From an uncultured Prevotella sp. (GTDB lineage: Bacteria; Bacteroidota; Bacteroidia; Bacteroidales; Bacteroidaceae), in NCBI GenBank assembly GCA_946415245.1, contig CAMKRS010000004.1:32410-96409 (forward strand): a stretch of 64,000 nucleotides of DNA. Reading direction: 5' to 3'. Positions 19,998 to 29,977 of the stretch are shown here, in pieces. A program made the translations under genes and the position numbers. The notes beneath the pieces are model-generated. The model saw only the letters and a list, made by a program, of their open reading frames with translations. It was not told where the DNA came from and made no database searches. Position 1 is the stretch's first letter, and every line of letters begins with the position of its first letter.

Positions 19998-21491
19998 TTA
20001 CTTGTTCAGCGTCAACAGCTGCTCAATGGTCTCACGGCTATTGCTCAGACGGGGCACTTTGTGCTGACCACCTAGCTTACCACGAAGCTTCAGCCAGTCA
20101 TTGAAGAGATTCGGCCGCGCCTTAATGATCTCAAGATGCTGCAGGGTGATGTTCTTGTAACGCTTAGCCTCGTAATCGGAATTGACCTCCTGCAGGCGTT
20201 GGTCGAGCAAATCGGAGAACTGCTGCAGATCATCGGGCTGCTTGGCAAACTCGATGAGCCACTGGTGACGACATTTCGCATTGGCATCCATGAACACAGG
20301 TGCGGCAGTGTATTCAGACACCTCTGCCCCCGTCTTTTCACAAGCGTAGGCCAATCCCTTCTCAGCATTATCAACGATTAGCTCCTCGCCAAAGGCATTG
20401 ATAAAGTGTTTCGTACGACCAGTAATGATAAACTTATAGGGATTGGTCGAGGTAAACTGGATGGTATCTCCAATTTCATATCGCCACAGTCCGCAGCAGG
20501 TAGAGATAACCATTGCATAGTTCTTGCCTGTCTCTACACCCCAAAGTGGAACGGCATCACCTCCATCCATGGGGATAAACTCATAGAACACATCATAATC
20601 GAGCATGAGCAGCATCGACTTGTCGTTCGGATCATTCTGCAGACCGAAGAACCCTTCACTGGCATTATAGGTCTCCATATAATGCATCTTGGGCGAGGTG
20701 ATAAGTTGCTCATACTGCTTGCGATAGGGAGTAAAGGCCACACCTCCGTGGAAGAACACTTCGATATTCGGCCAAACCTCCTCCAGATGCGTTTTACCCG
20801 ATATCTCCATCATTCTGGTAAGCACGGACAACATCCAAGAAGGAACACCCGAAATGTTCGTCACATTCTTGTTCATCGCCTCGCGAGCTATCTTGTCACG
20901 TTTGATCTCGAAATCAGAAATCAAAGCTGTCTTCTTCTTGGGAATACGCACCAGATTAGCCAGTGGATTGATATTCTCAATAAGGATGGCGCTGAGATCG
21001 CCTACCAACGAGTCTTTCAGATTATAGTTGGGTGCATGGCTGCCGCCAAGAATCAGCGACCGTCCATCGAAAATACGTGATTTAGGATTGTTCTGCAGAT
21101 ACATCGCCACTGCATCAAAACCGCCCTTATAGTGCATCCGTTTCAAACCCTCGCGACTGACGGGAATAAATTTCGACTTGTCATTGGTAGTTCCCGACGA
21201 TTTGGCATACCATTTCACGCGACCAGGCCAGAGGACGTCTGTCTCTCCATGACGCATGCGGTCGATGCTATCCTTCAACTCTTCGTAGGTGTTGATTGGG
21301 ATATTTCTTGTGAAATCGTCATAGCCTTTCATTGTGGCGAAGGCATGATTCCGACCGAATTCCGTTTCTTTTGCCTCAGCAATCAGCCGGCCCAACACTG
21401 CTTCCTGCAATGCCTTTCCCTCGTTCTGATGTTTCTCCAACTCCAGTTGGCGAGACTCAAACACTTTTCTTACTATGCCAGTAATACTCAT
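19998..21491 (-). CDS. GH3 auxin-responsive promoter family protein (acyl-adenylate-forming fold)
   Basis: WYAKSSGTTNDKSKFIPVS, HYMETYNASEGFFGLQ, YRYEIGDT-like motif. Confidence 0.9.
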   Translation of the reverse strand: MSITGIVRKVFESRQLELEKHQNEGKALQEAVLGRLIAEAKETEFGRNHAFATMKGYDDFTRNIPINTYEELKDSIDRMRHGETDVLWPGRVKWYAKSSGTTNDKSKFIPVSREGLKRMHYKGGFDAVAMYLQNNPKSRIFDGRSLILGGSHAPNYNLKDSLVGDLSAILIENINPLANLVRIPKKKTALISDFEIKRDKIAREAMNKNVTNISGVPSWMLSVLTRMMEISGKTHLEEVWPNIEVFFHGGVAFTPYRKQYEQLITSPKMHYMETYNASEGFFGLQNDPNDKSMLLMLDYDVFYEFIPMDGGDAVPLWGVETGKNYAMVISTCCGLWRYEIGDTIQFTSTNPYKFIITGRTKHFINAFGEELIVDNAEKGLAYACEKTGAEVSEYTAAPVFMDANAKCRHQWLIEFAKQPDDLQQFSDLLDQRLQEVNSDYEAKRYKNITLQHLEIIKARPNLFNDWLKLRGKLGGQHKVPRLSNSRETIEQLLTLNK

Positions 21492-21639
21492 TCCTTTTTG
21501 CGCAATTCGGCTGCAAATTTACGCAATTCCATTGTAATAGGGGAAAATTTTACGTTTTTTTTATATTATTTCTTGGTAGTTTCATCTGTTTTGCTTACTT
21601 TTGTGAACTGAAGTCTGCAACCGATAGAGAGAAGAAATC

Positions 21640-22647
21640 ATGAAGCCCTTCAGACATATCTTGTTTTCAGCCATCCTCCTGGCCTTTGCCAACGAGGCTG
21701 CCGCCCAGACGCTCACTCAATCCGCGCGCAGGGCGAGACTCGATAGTGCCCTCACAGCCCGCTACTACCGCACACCCTACGACACCAACTTTGTAATCAG
21801 GCCCGAGGGTAAGCTCACGTTAAAGCTCAGACTAAACCAGACTGGCAATGACTTCCATGCCAAGGGTACGGTGAACGACGTCTATTCTGAAGCCGATCTC
21901 AAGACCAGCCACAAGACCACCATGAGCATCGGCGCCTCCTATCGTGGCATTTCCGCTGCTGTTGCCATCAATCCTGCCAAGATGAAAGGTTTGTACAAAG
22001 ACTACGAGTTCAACCTCAACTACTATAGCAGTCGGCTGAGTCTTGATTTCAGCTACCAGCGGTCGGAAACACTGGCAGGCGATTTCACAGGCGACAAAGG
22101 CGACTTGCGCCTGGAATCGGGAGAAGCACTGCTGAAAGTATTGAACATAGCGGGCTATTACACCTTCAACCACCGGCGCTTCTCATATCCTGCAGCCTTC
22201 ACACAGAGCTACATCCAGCGCCGCTCGGCAGGCTCATGGCTCGCAGGTATCAGCTATCAGGGCGGTAGCATCAAGACCACCGACGACCTAAAAGCAAGGA
22301 ATCCCAACGCCCCCGATGTCCGTATCTACATCGGACATGTAGGCATCGGCGGCGGCTATGGCTACAACTGGGTACCCAGCAGGAAATGGCTGCTCCATTT
22401 ATCCATACTGCCCACCGTCGTGGTTTACAATCGTAATAATATGACCGTCAATGGCGAGCGCAAGGAGGCGCAACACATGCGTCTTAACATGCTTTTCAAT
22501 GAGCGTGCTGCTGTCGTCTACAACTTCTCACCCCGTTATTTCGCCAGTCTTACCGCCGTGGTCAACAACTCTGTCTTTAAGGATGACAATGTCACAGTCA
22601 ACCAGAACAAATGGCGCGCCCGTGCCTCTTTCGGTATGAGGTTATAA
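21640..22647 (+). CDS. DUF4421-like outer membrane protein
   Basis: Signal peptide ...ANEAAAQ; YYRTPYDTNFVIRPEGKLTLKLRLNQTG; beta-rich. Confidence 0.75.
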   Translation: MKPFRHILFSAILLAFANEAAAQTLTQSARRARLDSALTARYYRTPYDTNFVIRPEGKLTLKLRLNQTGNDFHAKGTVNDVYSEADLKTSHKTTMSIGASYRGISAAVAINPAKMKGLYKDYEFNLNYYSSRLSLDFSYQRSETLAGDFTGDKGDLRLESGEALLKVLNIAGYYTFNHRRFSYPAAFTQSYIQRRSAGSWLAGISYQGGSIKTTDDLKARNPNAPDVRIYIGHVGIGGGYGYNWVPSRKWLLHLSILPTVVVYNRNNMTVNGERKEAQHMRLNMLFNERAAVVYNFSPRYFASLTAVVNNSVFKDDNVTVNQNKWRARASFGMRL

Positions 22648-22659
22648 ATTAAAGCAGAT

Positions 22660-24060
22660 ATGGGTAAAATAATCGTTGCAGGCATAGGACCTGGCAGTAA
22701 AGAGGACGTCACTCCTGCTGTGATTGAGGCAGTACGAGAGGCCGATGCCATAGTGGGATATAAATATTATTTCCAGTTCATCGAGGAATATGTAAAGGAC
22801 GGGGGTGATTGTATCGACACAGGCATGAAGAAGGAGCGTGAACGGGCTGAACAGGCGTTCCTTTTAGCAGAACAGGGAAAGACCGTCGTTGTGATTTCTT
22901 CTGGCGATGCAGGACTCTATGGAATGGCGCCACTTATCTATGAGATGAAGATGAAACAATCTTCAGACATCGAGATTGAAGTATTACCAGGTATCTCGGC
23001 TTTTCAGAAAGCAGCCTCATTGCTGGGCGCTCCTATTGGCCATGATGTCTGCTTGATCTCGTTGTCAGACCTGATGACACCTTGGGATGTCATTGAGCGA
23101 CGTATCAAAGCTGCAGCCGTAGGCGATTTCGTCACAGCCATCTATAATCCCAAATCACATGGCCGTTATTGGCAAATCTATCGCTTACAGGAATTGTTCT
23201 TGAAGTATCGTTCTGCCGAAACGCCAGTAGGCTATGTCCGTCAGGCAGGTCGTGAAGAACAGGAAATCAAAGTTACAACGCTAGAGAAGTTCGACCCAGA
23301 AGAGGTGGATATGTTTACGGTTGTTTTGATAGGTAATTCACAATCGTATCTCGCTGACGATAAGTTTATTACACCTCGTGGCTATTATCGTGAAAAGGCA
23401 AGCGATAACACGAAGATTGGTCAAGACATAATGATAGAGTCGTTCCGTACAATCTCTAGCGAGTTAAAACGACAAGACTATTCTTTAGACCATAAATGGG
23501 CTTTGCTACACGCCATCCACACCACAGCTGATTTCGATATGGAGAATATCCTCTATACTGACCCTTGCGCTGTGGAGACCCTATATAATAAGGTGGCGAA
23601 CGGACAACTTAAAACCATCATTACTGATGTAACGATGGTAACCAGCGGCATCCGTAAAGGAGCTCTTCAGCGCTTGGACATCGAGGCCAAATGCTATCTC
23701 TCTGATCCACGAGTTGCAGAATTGGCTACTAAAGAAGGTATCACTCGCACCCAAGCCGGTATCCGCCTAGCTGTTGAGGAACACCCTAATGCTCTCTTTG
23801 CTTTTGGCAATGCCCCTACAGCACTTATGGAACTCTGTGACTTGATTCGCAAGGGCAAGGCTCAACCTACTGGTATCATCGCTGCACCTGTGGGTTTTGT
23901 GCATGTTCGCGAGTCTAAACACATGGTAAAACCTTTCAAGGATATTCCCAAGATTATCGTCGAGGGCAGAAAGGGAGGTTCTAATCTTGCTGCGACACTG
24001 TGTAATGCGATTCTTACTTTCGACGATGCAGCACAACTTAAACCTGGACGAGATTTATGA
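22660..24060 (+). CDS. fused precorrin-3B C17-methyltransferase / precorrin-8X methylmutase
   Basis: N-terminal CobJ/CbiH (GIGPGSKEDVTP, SSGDAGLYGMA), C-terminal CbiC/CobH (DVTMVTSGI, FGNAPTAL, AAPVGFVH). Confidence 0.93.
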   Translation: MGKIIVAGIGPGSKEDVTPAVIEAVREADAIVGYKYYFQFIEEYVKDGGDCIDTGMKKERERAEQAFLLAEQGKTVVVISSGDAGLYGMAPLIYEMKMKQSSDIEIEVLPGISAFQKAASLLGAPIGHDVCLISLSDLMTPWDVIERRIKAAAVGDFVTAIYNPKSHGRYWQIYRLQELFLKYRSAETPVGYVRQAGREEQEIKVTTLEKFDPEEVDMFTVVLIGNSQSYLADDKFITPRGYYREKASDNTKIGQDIMIESFRTISSELKRQDYSLDHKWALLHAIHTTADFDMENILYTDPCAVETLYNKVANGQLKTIITDVTMVTSGIRKGALQRLDIEAKCYLSDPRVAELATKEGITRTQAGIRLAVEEHPNALFAFGNAPTALMELCDLIRKGKAQPTGIIAAPVGFVHVRESKHMVKPFKDIPKIIVEGRKGGSNLAATLCNAILTFDDAAQLKPGRDL

Positions 24061-25286
24061 AGTTCATCGTCATCGGAATAACAGACAATCCAAAGCCTTT
24101 CTTCACGCCAGAAGTGCTAGAGATTATCAGACAGGGAAAGGTCTTCTCTGGTGGCAAGCGTCACCATGAGATTGTTGCACCCTTCCTACCCGCTGACGCC
24201 CAGTGGATTGACATCACCGTTCCCCTCGATGCCGTCTTCGAGCAATACTATTCACTCTTCACTAATCACTATTCACTACCAATCATCGTCTTCGCAAGCG
24301 GCGACCCCCTCTTCTTCGGCTTTGCCAATACCATCAAGCGCAAGTTACCCGAGGCCGACATCGTGGTTTATCCCACCTTCAACTCCCTACAGTTGCTGGC
24401 CCATCGCCTCGTGATGCCTTATCACGATATGCGGATTGTCTCTCTTACAGGTCGTCCTTGGTCAGAGTTCGACAAAGCACTCATCGAAAGAACTCCGAAG
24501 ATAGGCATCCTCACAGATCGCGAACATACGCCATCTGCCATCGCCCAGCGCATGCTCGACTATGGCTACGATTCCTACCAGATGTCAGTTGGAGAGCATT
24601 TAGGAAATCCATCTTTGGAAAAAGTCACTACCCTCTCCCTCGAAGAAGCCACCCATCGTGACTTCTCCATGCCCAACTGCGTGATTATCTATTCTCTTAC
24701 CTCTTACCTCTCACCTCTCACCTCTAAATATGGAATACCCGATGCAGACTTCGCCCTGCTCGATGGTCGCGAGAAGATGATTACTAAAATGCCCATTCGT
24801 CTGCTCACACTTCAGGCCCTCGAACTACCCAAGCATCATGTTTTTTGGGACATTGGCTTCTGTACAGGTAGCGTATCGATAGAGGCTCGCCTGCAATTCC
24901 CTCATCTAACAATCTGCGCTTTCGAAATCCGTCCTGAATGCGAGGCTATCATTAATGAAAACGCCCGTCGCTTCGGAACTCCAGGCATTGATATCCACAT
25001 TGGCGATTTTCTCGAAACTGACATTTCCACACTCCCACGTCCTGATGCCGTTTTCATCGGAGGACACGGAGGACGTCTCAAGGAAATCATTGCGAAGGTC
25101 CTGACGGTCTTGTCAGAAGGTGGCGTCATCGTCTTCAACAGCGTCACTTCTCCAAAAGTTCCTATCGACAGTCGCCAACTATGGAACGAAGCCTGTCAGG
25201 AATTTGGCTTGCAACAAGAGCCGCCCTTACATATTCAACTCAACGATTATAACCCAATAGAAATACTTAAAATCCAAAAATATTGA
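24057..25286 (+). CDS. precorrin-6Y C5,15-methyltransferase, CbiE-CbiT type
   Basis: FASGDPLFFG; VFWDIGFCTGSVSIEA; PDAVFIGGHGG. Confidence 0.92.
   Translation: MKFIVIGITDNPKPFFTPEVLEIIRQGKVFSGGKRHHEIVAPFLPADAQWIDITVPLDAVFEQYYSLFTNHYSLPIIVFASGDPLFFGFANTIKRKLPEADIVVYPTFNSLQLLAHRLVMPYHDMRIVSLTGRPWSEFDKALIERTPKIGILTDREHTPSAIAQRMLDYGYDSYQMSVGEHLGNPSLEKVTTLSLEEATHRDFSMPNCVIIYSLTSYLSPLTSKYGIPDADFALLDGREKMITKMPIRLLTLQALELPKHHVFWDIGFCTGSVSIEARLQFPHLTICAFEIRPECEAIINENARRFGTPGIDIHIGDFLETDISTLPRPDAVFIGGHGGRLKEIIAKVLTVLSEGGVIVFNSVTSPKVPIDSRQLWNEACQEFGLQQEPPLHIQLNDYNPIEILKIQKY
24248..24275 (+). repeat. heptamer repeat CTATTCA CTCTTCA CTAATCA CTATTCA
   Basis: Four units in frame inside CbiE; same unit as 4458-4492. 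Confidence 0.9.
24695..24722 (+). repeat. heptamer repeat (TCTYACC)x4
   Basis: TCTTACC TCTTACC TCTCACC TCTCACC then TCTAAA, in frame at the CbiE/CbiT junction. Confidence 0.95.
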
Positions 25287-25289
25287 AGT

Positions 25290-25565
25290 ATGAAAACAAA
25301 ACATGTACAATATGAAACTCATGGCACTTGCTCGAAACTGATCGATGTAACTGCCGACGAGAACAATGTGATTCAGCAGGTGTTTTTCCTTGGAGGATGC
25401 AACGGTAACCTTCAGGGTGTTAGCCAATTAGTACGCGGTCAGCATATCGACGATGTTATCAAACGTCTTGACGGCATCCGCTGCGGCACAAAAGGCACTT
25501 CCTGTCCAGACCAGCTCTGCAGAGCCCTTGAGCAGTTAAAACAGGCCCCGCTTGAAGACAAATAA
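25290..25565 (+). CDS. TSCPD domain protein
   Basis: FLGGCNGNLQGVSQLVRGQ...GIRCGTKGTSCPDQLCRAL. Confidence 0.85.
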   Translation: MKTKHVQYETHGTCSKLIDVTADENNVIQQVFFLGGCNGNLQGVSQLVRGQHIDDVIKRLDGIRCGTKGTSCPDQLCRALEQLKQAPLEDK

Positions 25566-25571
25566 AAGCGG

Positions 25572-27446
25572 GTGAATATGAGGGTTGCGATTATACAGAT
25601 AAGCGAAGAGGGCAAGCATATTGCAAGTTTGCTGCTGAGTCAGATATTTGCCCAGAAAGATGAGGGTGAAATGAAGGAGCTGCGAGAGCAGAGCCAAGTT
25701 CAATTGAGCTCTGCCGAGTCGCGACTGAATTCGAACGAAGTTCAAATTATTAGCAGAGCAAATGTTGGCAAGCGATGGAAAGATTTCGATGCGTTTGTGT
25801 TCATCGGAGCGATGGGGATTTGCGTGAGGACGATCGCCCCTTATATCAAGGATAAGCACAAAGATCCTGCTGTGGTATGTGTCGACAGTATGGGACTGAA
25901 TGCAATCTCTGTGCTCAGCGGACATATAGGCGGTGCCAACAATCTGACGCGAGATATTGCTGCAATGATTGGCGCCCGTGAGGTCATCACTACCCAGAGC
26001 GACAATGCCGGACTATGGGCACTCGATACTTTAGCAGAACGATTCAACTGGGCCATCGCCAGCGACGACGATATGAATGAGTGTATCTATGCTTTCGTCA
26101 ATCGCGAACCTACAGCCTTACTAATGGAAATCTGCGATGAGGGTACGGACTATCTGGAGAAGACATTGCCTGAGCATGTGACAGTTGTAAAAAGCCTCGA
26201 AGAGGTAGATTCCAAGAAATTTAAGCTGGTCATCCTGGTAACGCCCTACAACCTATGTGCACCATACGGTGTACTCGAGCTGCATTTCGTGCCGATGATA
26301 GCAGCATTGGGCTTTGGACTCGCCCATCATCCTGATGACTACGAGGACATCTACGACGAAATTGACGAGGCCATGAGTCAGATAGGTGTATTGCCTTGCT
26401 ACAAACGCTATTGCACCATCGATGTGAAACAGGATGAAGATTTTTGTGCAATGCTCGTCGATGATTTAGGAGAAGAGCTGGTGTTCTACACAGCAGAGGA
26501 ACTCGCCAAGGTTGAGGTGCCCAATCCCAGCAAGACCGTTCAGAATCATGTGGGTACACCCAGTGTCTGTGAGGCTGCTGCCATCTTGGGCTCGAATCAT
26601 GGAAAGCTGATCGTTCCAAAAGTAAAAGGTAGGAACTGGACGGCTGCCCTCGCCATTGACTACAAATACTTACGGGAAAATAAAGGCCATATTGAAATCG
26701 TTGGTGCAGGACCTGGCGATCCTGATCTGGTAAGTGTCCGGGGACGGAAGATGCTGGAGAAGGCTGACCTTATATTATATGCAGGATCATTGGTGCCTAA
26801 GGCTTTGACGGAGTGCCATAAGTCTGGCGCTGTGGTTCGTTCGTCTGCTGATATGAATCTCGAAGAGCAATGTACCTTGATGAAGGAACACTACGACAAG
26901 GGTCATTTCATCGTTCGTCTGCATACAGGCGATCCTTGTATCTTTGGGGCTATTCAGGAGCAGATGGCGTTCTTCGATGAGCATCAGATGGACTATCATA
27001 TCACACCAGGCATCTCGTCTTTCCTCGCAGCAGCAGCAGAGTTGAGGAGCCAGTTTACGATTCCCGAGCGCACGCAGACCATCATTCTGACGCGTGGTGA
27101 AGGGCGTACACCGATGCCAGAGAAAGAACAGTTGCATCTTTTGGCCAAGAGTCAGAGCACGATGTGCATCTTCCTCTCTGCTGCGATCGTCGATGATGTG
27201 CAAAAGGAGCTCTTACAGGAATATCCAGAAGATACGCCCGTTGCTGCCTGTTATCATCTCACGTGGCCAGATCAGAAGATCTATCGAGGCGTATTGAAAG
27301 ACCTTGCGAAGATAGTCCATGACAACAAACTCACCCTCACCACGATGCTCGTTGTTGGTGAGGCGATTGATAATCGTCAGGGACTTTCAGAACTCTATTC
27401 CAAGTATTTCACCCACCTGTTTAGAAAAGGGGAAGAGCCATCATGA
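25572..27446 (+). CDS. fused cobalt-precorrin-5A hydrolase (CbiG) / precorrin-4 C11-methyltransferase (CbiF)
   Basis: CbiG: FIGAMGICVRTIAPYIKDK, VLSGHIGGANNLTRDIA; CbiF: GAGPGDPDLVSVRG, LHTGDPCIFGAI, TPGISSFLAAAA; GTG start at 25572 or ATG at 25578. Confidence 0.93.
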   Translation: MNMRVAIIQISEEGKHIASLLLSQIFAQKDEGEMKELREQSQVQLSSAESRLNSNEVQIISRANVGKRWKDFDAFVFIGAMGICVRTIAPYIKDKHKDPAVVCVDSMGLNAISVLSGHIGGANNLTRDIAAMIGAREVITTQSDNAGLWALDTLAERFNWAIASDDDMNECIYAFVNREPTALLMEICDEGTDYLEKTLPEHVTVVKSLEEVDSKKFKLVILVTPYNLCAPYGVLELHFVPMIAALGFGLAHHPDDYEDIYDEIDEAMSQIGVLPCYKRYCTIDVKQDEDFCAMLVDDLGEELVFYTAEELAKVEVPNPSKTVQNHVGTPSVCEAAAILGSNHGKLIVPKVKGRNWTAALAIDYKYLRENKGHIEIVGAGPGDPDLVSVRGRKMLEKADLILYAGSLVPKALTECHKSGAVVRSSADMNLEEQCTLMKEHYDKGHFIVRLHTGDPCIFGAIQEQMAFFDEHQMDYHITPGISSFLAAAAELRSQFTIPERTQTIILTRGEGRTPMPEKEQLHLLAKSQSTMCIFLSAAIVDDVQKELLQEYPEDTPVAACYHLTWPDQKIYRGVLKDLAKIVHDNKLTLTTMLVVGEAIDNRQGLSELYSKYFTHLFRKGEEPS

Positions 27447-29254
27447 TTCTAGTATTCGGAGGAACAACGGAAGGTCGTAAAGCAGCGGAAGTGCTCGAAG
27501 AGGCAGGATCACCTTTCTTTTATAGTACGAAGACAGGTGAGCAAGAGCTATCGCTACACAATGGCGAGCGCATTGATGGAGCGATGGATGCTGAAGCGAT
27601 GAAGGCTTTTATTGATAAGCACTGCATCCGTCTCATCGTGGATGCAGCCCATCCCTTTGCCTCTCAACTCCATCATACGATAGCTGTTGTTGCCTCAGAC
27701 AGACATATTCCTGTTATCCGCTATGAGCGCATCTATCCGCCACGCGACCCTGATATCACTTGGATTGACGACTATGTTCAAGTACCTACGGATATTCATT
27801 CACTGCTCGCCACAACAGGCGTTCAGAGTATCAGCAAACTGAAATGGCTGGAGGCGCTAGGAATCAAAGTCTTCTACCGAATTCTGAACCGCGAGAGCAG
27901 TCTCCTGTTAGCCTATGAACAGGGCGTCACTGATGATCAGCTATGCTACTTTGAAGATAGCAATGATATCGAAGTCGATGCCGATGCCATTCTGCTAAAG
28001 GAAAGTGGTCTGAGTGGAGGCTTCTGCGAGAAAGTAGCTGCAGCCCGAGCCAAGGGCATGCGTATCATCGCCCTCAAGCGCCCAGAGTTGATACAGGGGG
28101 ATAGTATCAACGGCCCTTACGGATTGCGAAGGGCGGTGGAGAAGCTATTGCCTGAGTTCTATCCTTTGCATAGCGGACTGACAACGGGGACTTGTGCCAC
28201 AGCTGCGGCGATTGCTGCGACCATCAGACTAATAAAAGGTGAGATGCCTAAGGAAGTGCCTGTGATGCTGCCTGATGGTGAGACGATTATGGTGGCGGTG
28301 GACTATGGCGAGGATTATGCCTACTGCACCAAGGAAGCTGGTGATGACCCTGATGTGACAAATGGCATCGAGGTTCGCGCCAAGGTAATTGCATCGGATA
28401 ATCACGGACTGACACGGACTGATCCAATTTGCGCAGAAAAAGAAGTCCGAAATAGTCCGCAAAAGTCCGTTGCTATATATGGAGGCGAGGGGGTTGGACG
28501 ATTCACCTTGCCAGGTTTCGACTACCCTCCTGGTGAGGCTGCTATCAACAAGGCTCCAAGGGAGATGATTCGCCACAATCTCCAAACTATTCTCTCACCT
28601 CTCACCTCTCACCTCTTACCTCTAAAAGTCACCATCTCCGTGCCTGACGGCGAGGAGATTGCACGCAGAACGTTTAATCCCCGTTTGGGTGTTGAGGGAG
28701 GCATCAGCATTATAGGTATGTCTGGTATCGTCAAGCCATTCAGCGAGGAGGCGTTTATCGATTCTATCCGCAAGTGTATGGAGGTGGCGAAGGCATCAGG
28801 CTCAGAGCGTGTGGTGATTAATAGTGGTGGCAAGAGTGAGCGATTTGTGAAGGCACTCTATCCAGACTTGCCAAAACAAGCGTTTGTGGAATATGGCAAC
28901 TATATCGGTGAGACGATGAAGATAGCCCACGAACTCAACATCCCCAAGGTGACGCTTGGTGTGATGCTGGGCAAGGCCGTCAAACTTGCAGCAGGACATC
29001 TCGACACTCATAGTCGCAAGACCACAATGGACCTCGGCTTTATCCAACAGATGTTGCAAGAATCAGGCATCACCATCGATATTAGCGACATCACGCTGGC
29101 AAGAGAGTTGTGGAAGAGAATCCCAACAGGACAACTGCAAATATTTGCACAAACAGTCACCCGCCATTGTGCTGAGCATTGCCTACCTCTTTTGCCTAAC
29201 GGCGAACTCACGATATTACTGATTGATGACAACGGAAAGATATATGAAATATAA
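27443..29254 (+). CDS. fused precorrin-6A reductase (CbiJ/CobK) / cobalt-precorrin-5B C1-methyltransferase (CbiD)
   Basis: GGTTEGRKAAEVLE; HSGLTTGTCATAAAIAA, FNPRLGVEGGISIIG, YGNYIGE. Confidence 0.93.
   Translation: MILVFGGTTEGRKAAEVLEEAGSPFFYSTKTGEQELSLHNGERIDGAMDAEAMKAFIDKHCIRLIVDAAHPFASQLHHTIAVVASDRHIPVIRYERIYPPRDPDITWIDDYVQVPTDIHSLLATTGVQSISKLKWLEALGIKVFYRILNRESSLLLAYEQGVTDDQLCYFEDSNDIEVDADAILLKESGLSGGFCEKVAAARAKGMRIIALKRPELIQGDSINGPYGLRRAVEKLLPEFYPLHSGLTTGTCATAAAIAATIRLIKGEMPKEVPVMLPDGETIMVAVDYGEDYAYCTKEAGDDPDVTNGIEVRAKVIASDNHGLTRTDPICAEKEVRNSPQKSVAIYGGEGVGRFTLPGFDYPPGEAAINKAPREMIRHNLQTILSPLTSHLLPLKVTISVPDGEEIARRTFNPRLGVEGGISIIGMSGIVKPFSEEAFIDSIRKCMEVAKASGSERVVINSGGKSERFVKALYPDLPKQAFVEYGNYIGETMKIAHELNIPKVTLGVMLGKAVKLAAGHLDTHSRKTTMDLGFIQQMLQESGITIDISDITLARELWKRIPTGQLQIFAQTVTRHCAEHCLPLLPNGELTILLIDDNGKIYEI
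28593..28620 (+). repeat. heptamer repeat (TCTYACC)x4
   Basis: TCTCACC TCTCACC TCTCACC TCTTACC then TCTAAA, in frame in CbiD. Confidence 0.95.
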
Positions 29255-29951
29255 AGACCTCTTTATCGATTTTGACGATACCCTTTACGACACTCATGGC
29301 AATGCTGTTATTGCCCTGAGCGAGACGTTTGATTATTTTCATTTGGACCGCTATTTCGAAGACCCACAGGTATTTTATGATGCTTACTGGACTGCGAATA
29401 TCGATCTTTGGACGCAGTACGCCAAAGGTGAAATCACGCGTGATTGTCTGATAGTGGAACGTTTCCGTCGTCCTTTAAGTGTAGGCAAAGGGATTGAAGT
29501 TACAAAAGAACTATGTCTGGAAATAAGCGACAAGTTTCTTGATTTCTGCGCCTCGAAGCCTGGCGTCATCGATGGTGCACACGAACTGATGGACTACCTG
29601 AAGCGAAAGGGCTATCGGATGCACATGTGCAGCAACGGTTTTCACGAAGTGCAGTATAAGAAGCTAGATGCGTGTAGTCTGCACGATTATTTCAATACCA
29701 TTATTTTGAGCGAAGACGCTGGCGTCAACAAACCCTCGAAAGACTATTTCGACTACGCCCTCAAAGTATCTGGAGCCAATCGCGAAACCACACTCATGAT
29801 AGGCGACAATCTGCAAAGCGATATTCTTGGCGCTTTGAATGCTGGCCTCGATGCCATGTTGTTCAATCGCTGGCAAGTACCATCAGAGGAGCTTCCACAA
29901 GATCTCACCTTCGTTGTGGACAACCTCTGCGACATCATGGAAATCCTTTAA
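29244..29951 (+). CDS. HAD hydrolase, YjjG-like
   Basis: FIDFDDTLYDT, SNGFHEVQYKK, MIGDNLQSDILGA. Confidence 0.88.
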   Translation: MKYKDLFIDFDDTLYDTHGNAVIALSETFDYFHLDRYFEDPQVFYDAYWTANIDLWTQYAKGEITRDCLIVERFRRPLSVGKGIEVTKELCLEISDKFLDFCASKPGVIDGAHELMDYLKRKGYRMHMCSNGFHEVQYKKLDACSLHDYFNTIILSEDAGVNKPSKDYFDYALKVSGANRETTLMIGDNLQSDILGALNAGLDAMLFNRWQVPSEELPQDLTFVVDNLCDIMEIL

Positions 29952-29977
29952 TTCGTGTAATTAGCGAATTCGTAGTC

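Noticed and set aside
29244-29951. HAD hydrolase as the missing alpha-ribazole phosphatase (CobC)
   Set aside because: Sequence is YjjG-like; position next to B12 genes is suggestive only.
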